Positions 58,592 to 64,000 of a stretch of DNA of 64,000 bases are shown piece by piece (within the stretch, counting starts at the first letter, position 1; each line of letters begins with the position of its first letter). Location of the stretch: positions 137,587,029 to 137,651,028 of the forward strand of contig CM043964.1 of assembly GCA_014529385.2 (NCBI GenBank). The letters run 5' to 3'. The notes below the pieces were generated by a model. The model saw only the letters and a list, made by a program, of their open reading frames with translations, had not been told where the DNA came from and ran no database searches. This stretch comes from Adiantum capillus-veneris. Lineage: Eukaryota; Streptophyta; Polypodiopsida; Polypodiales; Pteridaceae. The position numbers and the translations under genes are program-made.

Positions 58592-59262
58592 ATCTTGGTG
58601 AAGCTCATTCCTGAAGGCCTTGTCATGGAGGAGCAACCCGGAGAAGAGGAGTGGAAGAAGCAGCAACAACATTTTAAACGCTACCCCCCAGCCCGCCTCT
58701 CTCCCTTGCCCTCAATCCACAGGCTCCCACTGCCCACGTGCGTTTTGATACGCTGCGCCCAACAGTGCCCTGCCTCCCCTCCTGCGCATTTTGAAATGCC
58801 AACGCCTACAGGCGTTTCCCACCCGCTTGACGACACCCTCCCACCTGCATTTTGATACGCACAGCAGAGCCTGCCATGTGCGACGCCACCTCCCCTCCAC
58901 TGGCCCTATGTTTTGAAATGCGCTACGACAAAGTGGCCTCCTTCTTTACGTGTAGCCCAATGTTTTGAAACGCTACGGGTTGTGTGCAGTAGAGGTGATT
59001 CTCAAGGTGCAAAGGGGGAGAGGTTAGTCATTGCCTCATTTGCTTCCGCGAGGGAGTAAAGGTGTGCCATGGGAGACGAAGAGGAGGAGAGGATTTTAGA
59101 AGTGGCAAAACAACTTGGAATTAGTGCAAAGGAGTGGATTGAAATCGGCTTGTAATTTGGGTTTTGGCATTGGAGACTTCATCGGCTTGGCATTAGAGAG
59201 GCCACACTTGGAGTGCGAGAAGGTTTCCCGGTTCCCCGAGTTCCATATCTTGCAACTTCACC
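58592..59262 (+). other. Leader of copia-3 with a recurring TTTTGAAACGC-like motif
   Basis: Six imperfect copies of ATTTTGAAACGC at about 58,670, 58,742, 58,787, 58,848, 58,909 and 58,962, spaced 45-72 bp. No ORF that I can assign. Confidence 0.6.
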
Positions 59263-59830
59263 ATGGCCCCCCCTTCTCAAGCTCCAGCGACAAATTGAAC
59301 GGGAATAACTATGCTCATTGGAATTTGATTATGTGACTCTAGTTCTCACAGAAAGGTTTATGGGATGTTGCCGAAGGCTCGGAGCCTCGTCCTACACGGG
59401 ATTCCCACAACAAGTACACCAGCCTTCAAGATGACAAATATCTTAAATTGTGTGTTGATTGGGATGTGACTAATGCGAAGGCAATGTCGGCCATTGCAAA
59501 ATCTCTTACAAAGGACCTTTCTCCAGCTATTCAGACCTTGAAGACTGCCAACGAAATGTGGTTCAAGTTGTTTGCCATCCACTTTCCTTGAGGACATTCC
59601 ATGCAATCATTTCTTATGAAGACTAAAGTTATTCATGATCAACTATCAGCTATGAAAGATGCACTAACGAGCACCCAGTTAGCTACTTTGTTTCTCATGA
59701 AGTTGGCTCAAGAGTATGTAGGACACTTCAGCTACAGGGCACAAAGGAAAAGCTAGAACTTGATGATCTCAACTATTTGAGGCCTAAGGCTGAGCGTGAG
59801 CTTGGGCGTGGGTCTGGGAGATAATCCCGA
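59263..59830 (+). pseudogene. gag of copia-3 (truncated)
   Basis: ATG at 59,263 (MAPPSQAPATN), then in the other frame DKLNGNNYAHWNLIM, the usual copia gag start, LQFSQKGLWDVAEGSEPRP, and AKSLTKDLSPAIQTLKTANE. Stops at about 59,334 and 59,590 and a frameshift near 59,285. It ends near 59,830 at a T-rich stretch; nothing of pol remains. Confidence 0.8.
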
Positions 59831-59839
59831 TCCCAGTCC

Positions 59840-60273
59840 TACCTTTAAATTTTTTTTTTTAAACTTTTTTTTTTGTTGAAAAGGATAAGGTTGCCGCGGC
59901 CTACGCGAGGGCACACACACACTCGATCTACCTACTTCTAACTAATACACCTACTCTTACACACTAATACACTCTATTAACTCTCACTAATCTACTTCCT
60001 ACTTACTGTACACATGTACACAGAAAACTAACTACCTTAATACAAAGAGAATAAACACAGAACCTTTGAAATCTCCATTAACAAAGAAAACTAACTACCT
60101 TAATACACAGAGAATAAACACAGAACCTTTGAAAACTCCATTAACAAAAAAACACACAGTATAACAACAAATCCCTCTTCTCAACACACACACAATCCTT
60201 CCTTACCTTTCCTACAATAGAAATATTACACCACGGAGAAGCACAGAGTGCTACTCGAGCTTAATGCATGGCA
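59840..60273 (-). other. Internal leader of a minus-strand tRNA-Asp-type element
   Basis: It lies just inside the primer site at 60,274. Contains two 63 bp tandem units (60,023-60,085 and 60,086-60,148: CTAACTACCTTAATAC, CAGAACCTTTGAAA). No gene. Confidence 0.5.
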
Positions 60274-60291
60274 TTCCCCGACAGCGGCGCC
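60274..60291 (-). other. Primer binding site, tRNA-Asp type (minus)
   Basis: The minus strand reads TGGCGCCGCTGTCGGGGA, preceded by the LTR end CGCACA. Confidence 0.8.
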
Positions 60292-60296
60292 AAAAA

Positions 60297-60953
60297 TGTG
60301 CGCGTATGTCGCACATGACAATGCAAGGAACTTGTTGATACACCGTGTGCGAGCCACAAATGGCTCCAAGCACATAACAAGCCTAAATTAGTAAGCTCAA
60401 AGAAGGCGATGGTGTGTCACTCACCGCTCTACGCTTGCTTCGTGGAGGATTCCTCGCCGCGAAGAAGAAGGAGACGCCGCTATGCCGCACTCAACCGCTT
60501 CACCGCCGTCGTGCCTTCGTAATGCTCGATCGCCAACACACTCCCTCTCTCTCGCTCTCTCACTCTCTCTCTCTCTCTCTCTCACACACATACACAAAGA
60601 GATGAAGAAGAAGAAGAAGGAGATGGAGCAAGAGCACTCTTCAATTGCACAAATGAGAGAATGAGTGAATTTTAGGTTTAGTTGACTTTTATATGAGCTC
60701 GCCCTATTCACACTTGGGTGCCCATGCTTAGCCAACTAATCCCTTGAATGTTCCAGTTAGAGTGCTCCTCTCATCGGCGATCACTCTTACCCTTTTCCTA
60801 TTGGACCGACAAGCCCGGTACCTGACTCTACCAAATAAATAATACAATGTCCGCCGTAGGTTAGAACGTCCGTCGTAGGTGATAGGGTGTCCGTGAGCCG
60901 TGAGGGTTATCAATCTCTAATTGATGTAATGATGTGGCATCTGTCCAATAACA
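60297..60953 (-). repeat. LTR of a minus-strand tRNA-Asp-type element
   Basis: It ends CGCGCACA next to the primer site (minus strand) and has TATAAAAG on the minus strand at about 60,686-60,693. A candidate start TGTTATTGG is at 60,953, but sequence similarity to 61,139-61,207 runs across this point, so the start is uncertain. A (CT)n block lies at 60,541-60,585. Confidence 0.6.
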
Positions 60954-60999
60954 CATCGTAATCCATGGGATAGATGAGTGTTCATTTAGGTGCTTCCCC

Positions 61000-61035
<36 letters not shown>

Positions 61036-61207
61036 TCTCTCTCTCTCTCTCTGCCACATCTCGGTCTCTCTCAACCCTAGCCTTCAACCCTAGCCTTTGA
61101 TGGTACCCCTCTAAATCTTCCAGCCACAATATCTAACTGATGTGATTATGTGCGCATCTATCCAATAACACATTGTAATCCATGGGATAGATGAGTGTTC
61201 ATGTACA
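60920..61207. repeat. Two ~67 bp direct repeats around a poly-C/(CT)n tract
   Basis: 60,922-60,990 and 61,139-61,205 share TCCAATAACACAT, GTAATCCATGGGATAGATGA and GTGTTCAT. Between them are a ~33 bp C run (61,001-61,033) and CT repeats (to 61,052). Confidence 0.85.
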
Positions 61208-61419
61208 CAAGTCTGGTCACAAAACCATCCTATGTAAGCTCAAGGAGATGCTCTTTGTAGAAATCCATCTTTGTGTCAAGCACACACATAGGCTGTATCC
61301 ATGTCCTCCTAGTATCTAACCAAAGAAAGTCATGTCTAATGAGTTGAGTGATCTCGGTCTGTGTGAGAGACAAGGATGGTGTGTCTAGTGAATACTTGGA
61401 AAGGGGGTAATCTATCCAT

Positions 61420-61422
<3 letters not shown>
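61208..61422. other. No gene seen
   Basis: The long minus-strand ORFs here (61,230-61,954) owe their length to the adjacent microsatellites. Confidence 0.5.
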
Positions 61423-61482
<60 letters not shown>

Positions 61483-61525
61483 AGAGAGAGGGGAGGAAGA
61501 TAGGGGCAGAGAGGGGTCACATGGG

Positions 61526-61584
<59 letters not shown>

Positions 61585-61602
61585 GAGGGGTGGCTGGGGG
61601 GG

Positions 61603-61675
<73 letters not shown>

Positions 61676-61694
61676 GTGGCGGGGGGGGGGGGGG
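61423..61694. repeat. Compound (GA)n-(CA)n-(GA)n-(G)n microsatellite
   Basis: GA 61,423-61,479, purine-rich link, CA 61,531-61,581, GA 61,607-61,671 and G run 61,680-61,694. One of the longest simple-sequence stretches in the window. Purine-rich DNA continues to about 61,910. Confidence 0.95.
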
Positions 61695-61964
61695 GAACAT
61701 GGGTATAGAGTGATAGGAAAAGAGAGAGGAAGAAGGGAGTGGAGTACCTTGAGGAAGGGAGGAGGGTTGCTGGAGGACAAGATGGAGGAAGGGAAGGCAA
61801 TTATAGGAGTAGATGGAGAGAGGGGGTGGAGGAGAGGGAGATGTGGAGGAGGAGCAAGGGAAGAGGAGGAAGCACATGGGCGGCAAGAGGAGGAAGGGGA
61901 GGTAGGGACAACGGTGCTATTAAAAAAAAAAGATCGCTCCAAAGCTGGCTCCATTGAGCGTGCT

Positions 61965-62466
61965 CGAAGATCTATCTCCTATTTCTTTCTCTTGTGAATG
62001 TTTCCTCTTCCTCTTCCCTACCCTCATTCCCTGCTAGCTCTCTCCACCTTTGAAGGTGTTTGAGGCCTTGGGGCTGGGGCTGTGGGGATTTTTAATGCTT
62101 TTTACAAAGTCTATGTTATGCTCGTGATGCATGAATCTTTCCATCTTCATTGCATCACCTAGGTCACAAAAGAAACACAAAGATTGTATTGTACCAAGTC
62201 TCTCTTGATGGGAGAATCTATAATACAAAAGCCTATTGGAGGGGGGACCACGGCTCCATATAAATCCGGTCCTCAACTGTTGTCAAGTTCTCTAAACTCT
62301 CTCTCTTGCAAAATTATTGTTCGTGCCAAGTTAATTAAGTACTATAATTAGGTTGCTACAATCAATTAAGTTCACCCTCTATGTTCTCAAAGTAGTCCCA
62401 CAAAAATGCTCTCTTTAATTCTCCTAATTCCGCTATTGTTAAAGTTCATAGGCCATTTCCATTACA
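61965..62466 (+). repeat. 3' part of a chromovirus LTR (probably 3' LTR of B)
   Basis: It matches 51,575-52,061 in the same orientation (CCTCTTCCCTACCCTCATTC, GGTGTTTGAGGCCTTGG, TAATACAAAAGCCTATTGGA) and ends CCATTACA precisely at the LTR end, without a primer site after it. Its 5' part is replaced by purine-rich simple sequence. Confidence 0.85.
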
Positions 62467-63286
62467 CTGGAAGAGTTGAGCATATCTAAGTTGTGCCACT
62501 CATGTTGGATGAGATGAGCATCAGAGTCGAAGTCTATTAACTTAATCATGGTGGAGTGACGTAGAGTCCAACACTCACGCGCAGTGCATAGTAAGATGAG
62601 AGCACATATCCTCGACAATGAAAACCCTTCCTAAAGGGGTGCCAGCTTGTAAAGCCACATGATATACTTTTATAGCTACACCCTCTTTCTAAAGAACCCC
62701 TCAAAGATGTCTCTTGCATAGCATATTATTTTTCCATGCATTTCTCTGTATGCATATACAGGATGTCCCATCATTGGACATATGCATTATACACTCTTTT
62801 TTGCTTCCACCTATGCACCTTGAGTGGACTAGAATAAGCAAAACAACTTCCCATATTGCTTCCCTTATATTTGTTGCCATCTTATTTCCATATCCATCAA
62901 CAAATAATCCCTTCAGTACTTTATTCATATTTACCATGCTAATAAATACTCCAATAATGCGCGTATCCCAAAGACCATTTTTTTCCATTGGGTTTTTTTC
63001 CTTTGGTCATCTAGGTATTAGATCCTAATTTAGAACCTCATCATTCTATTTCTCTTGTACATACTCTCATTAAGTAAAAAACGCCTCGTCATATACTGCT
63101 ACAATGGACAAATGTGACATTATCTCTCACATTAGAAACAAATGTGGACCAATGAGATCCTACATCAGAATGAACCTCATCAACAAATTCAATGACAAAT
63201 GAAGACAGCCAATGAACAACCATGAAAAACCTTCCACAGCCTCTACAAAAACTTTTCAGCAGCGCCCGAGGACAAGCACTAAAATT
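62467..63286. other. 3' internal region of gypsy-type element D
   Basis: No clear pol domain. It ends in a polypurine tract and an LTR, so it should be the 3' end of the element's interior. A minus-strand ORF (62,988-62,701) has no recognisable motif. Confidence 0.4.
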
Positions 63287-63298
63287 GGAAGGGGGGAA
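63287..63298 (+). other. Polypurine tract of element D
   Basis: GGAAGGGGGGAA directly before TGTTAACTTAGCC. Confidence 0.85.
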
Positions 63299-64000
63299 TG
63301 TTAACTTAGCCAATGTTAGAACCAAGCCATGGGAGGCGTTTGGCACTCTTTCCCAGTTATGACCCCACTGCAAAACATTAACATTAACGCAAAGGTCAGA
63401 ACCAAGCGATGGGAGCCGTTGGGTAGCCAATAAGCCCTCTCTTCGCCTAGTTATGACTCCAATACATGACCTGTAATGACATCATCACGAGGGTCTCCCG
63501 ACACCAGTTAACAAAAGCTACTAAAAGGCCCAAGCCTTACAAAGCACATCGAAGATGATTATGAAGAAGCAGTGAAGATTGGAGTTACACATTTTTCACA
63601 TTTTCCAAAATGGCCATATATTGTAATTTCTCGATTTTTTTCAGGCTCAATGAGAGTTCCAAGATGTAAAGAATACGTCAGTTAGTGTGCATAGGGTACA
63701 TATTTATTAAGTTTTGGAGCCGTAAAGGCCTTGGGAGCCCGGATATTGCATATTTTTACCCTAGGTATATAAGGTGGTGTGCAAATGAAATTAGGGTTCT
63801 CAGCCTCATTTGTGGAGACCACTCTTTGGTGAGAGCTCATGAGTTGTGTGGCTATGGAGTCCTTGAGCTTCTCCTTGCTTTTGTGACTTGATTAACATTA
63901 ATCAAGGCTTAATTCTCTTTCACTATGCATTCCTCATACTTCTTATGATTGTTAATGATGCTTTAATTAGCTAGATTGTAACTAATTAGTGGTTAATCCC
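63299..64000 (+). repeat. 3' LTR of gypsy-type element D, cut by window edge
   Basis: It aligns with 30,652-31,390 (same TATATAA box, 63,766-63,772) after a polypurine tract. Short differences include loss of about 25 bp near 63,640, where the other copy has AAGCCATTGTAATATTTC. Confidence 0.88.

Noticed and set aside
63089-63430. Minus-strand ORF of 113 codons
   Set aside because: It spans the polypurine tract and the LTR start of element D; no motif, so a chance frame.

Overview
The window is nuclear DNA of a land plant with a large, repeat-rich genome. It is almost entirely layered transposable elements in several stages of decay, with many long (GA/CT)n and (CA/TG)n microsatellites. I see no intact host gene, tRNA, rRNA or CRISPR array. 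LTR retrotransposons primed by initiator-tRNA-Met-like and tRNA-Asp-like sites, small GT-AG introns and heavily decayed multi-copy coding relics fit a big plant genome. I lean towards a non-seed plant such as a fern, but nothing here proves the lineage.

Layout. 1-5.3 kb: a minus-strand Ty3/gypsy chromovirus (3' LTR, integrase with chromodomain relic, RNase H, RT, protease, CCHC). 5.4-6.9 kb: non-coding DNA with a ~206 bp tandem repeat. 6.9-12.0 kb: a minus-strand Ty1/copia element carrying three separate local duplications. 12.0-13.0 kb plus 20.1-21.0 kb: a second copy of the same copia family, head to head with the first, forming a large inverted repeat. It is split by copia-1 (12,967-20,120), the best preserved element here (LTRs about 2% diverged, all domains present, several stops). 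21-30.6 kb: gypsy scraps, a copia-related non-autonomous element with its LTR, and a decayed minus-strand gene of transposon type. 30.65 kb onward: an 1.1 kb LTR with a tRNA-Asp-type primer site. A second copy of this LTR follows a polypurine tract at 63.3 kb, so most of the right half may lie inside one old element.

38-50 kb is the most unusual stretch. It holds a decayed plus-strand gene of an unidentified repetitive family (42.4-44.8 kb), a decayed histone H3-fold gene with CENH3-like features and a long charged N-terminal region (45.2-46.4 kb), a 367 bp foldback element (46.5-46.9 kb), and two minus-strand intron-containing genes of unknown function (47.0-48.7 and 49.0-50.1 kb), the first with an in-frame 153 bp duplication.

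50.6-62.5 kb: a plus-strand chromovirus of the same family as the one at the left edge. It is interrupted by a complete 3,153 bp non-autonomous copia-like element with a perfect 5 bp target duplication (ATCCA) and by another copia element at 58,268. Its likely 3' LTR remnant is at 61,965-62,466. The window ends in the second copy of the tRNA-Asp-type LTR.

There is no operon-like cooperation. The coding sequences are the gag, protease, RT, RNase H and integrase of individual mobile elements, nearly all broken by stops and frameshifts, many of which can be read as C-to-T transitions.
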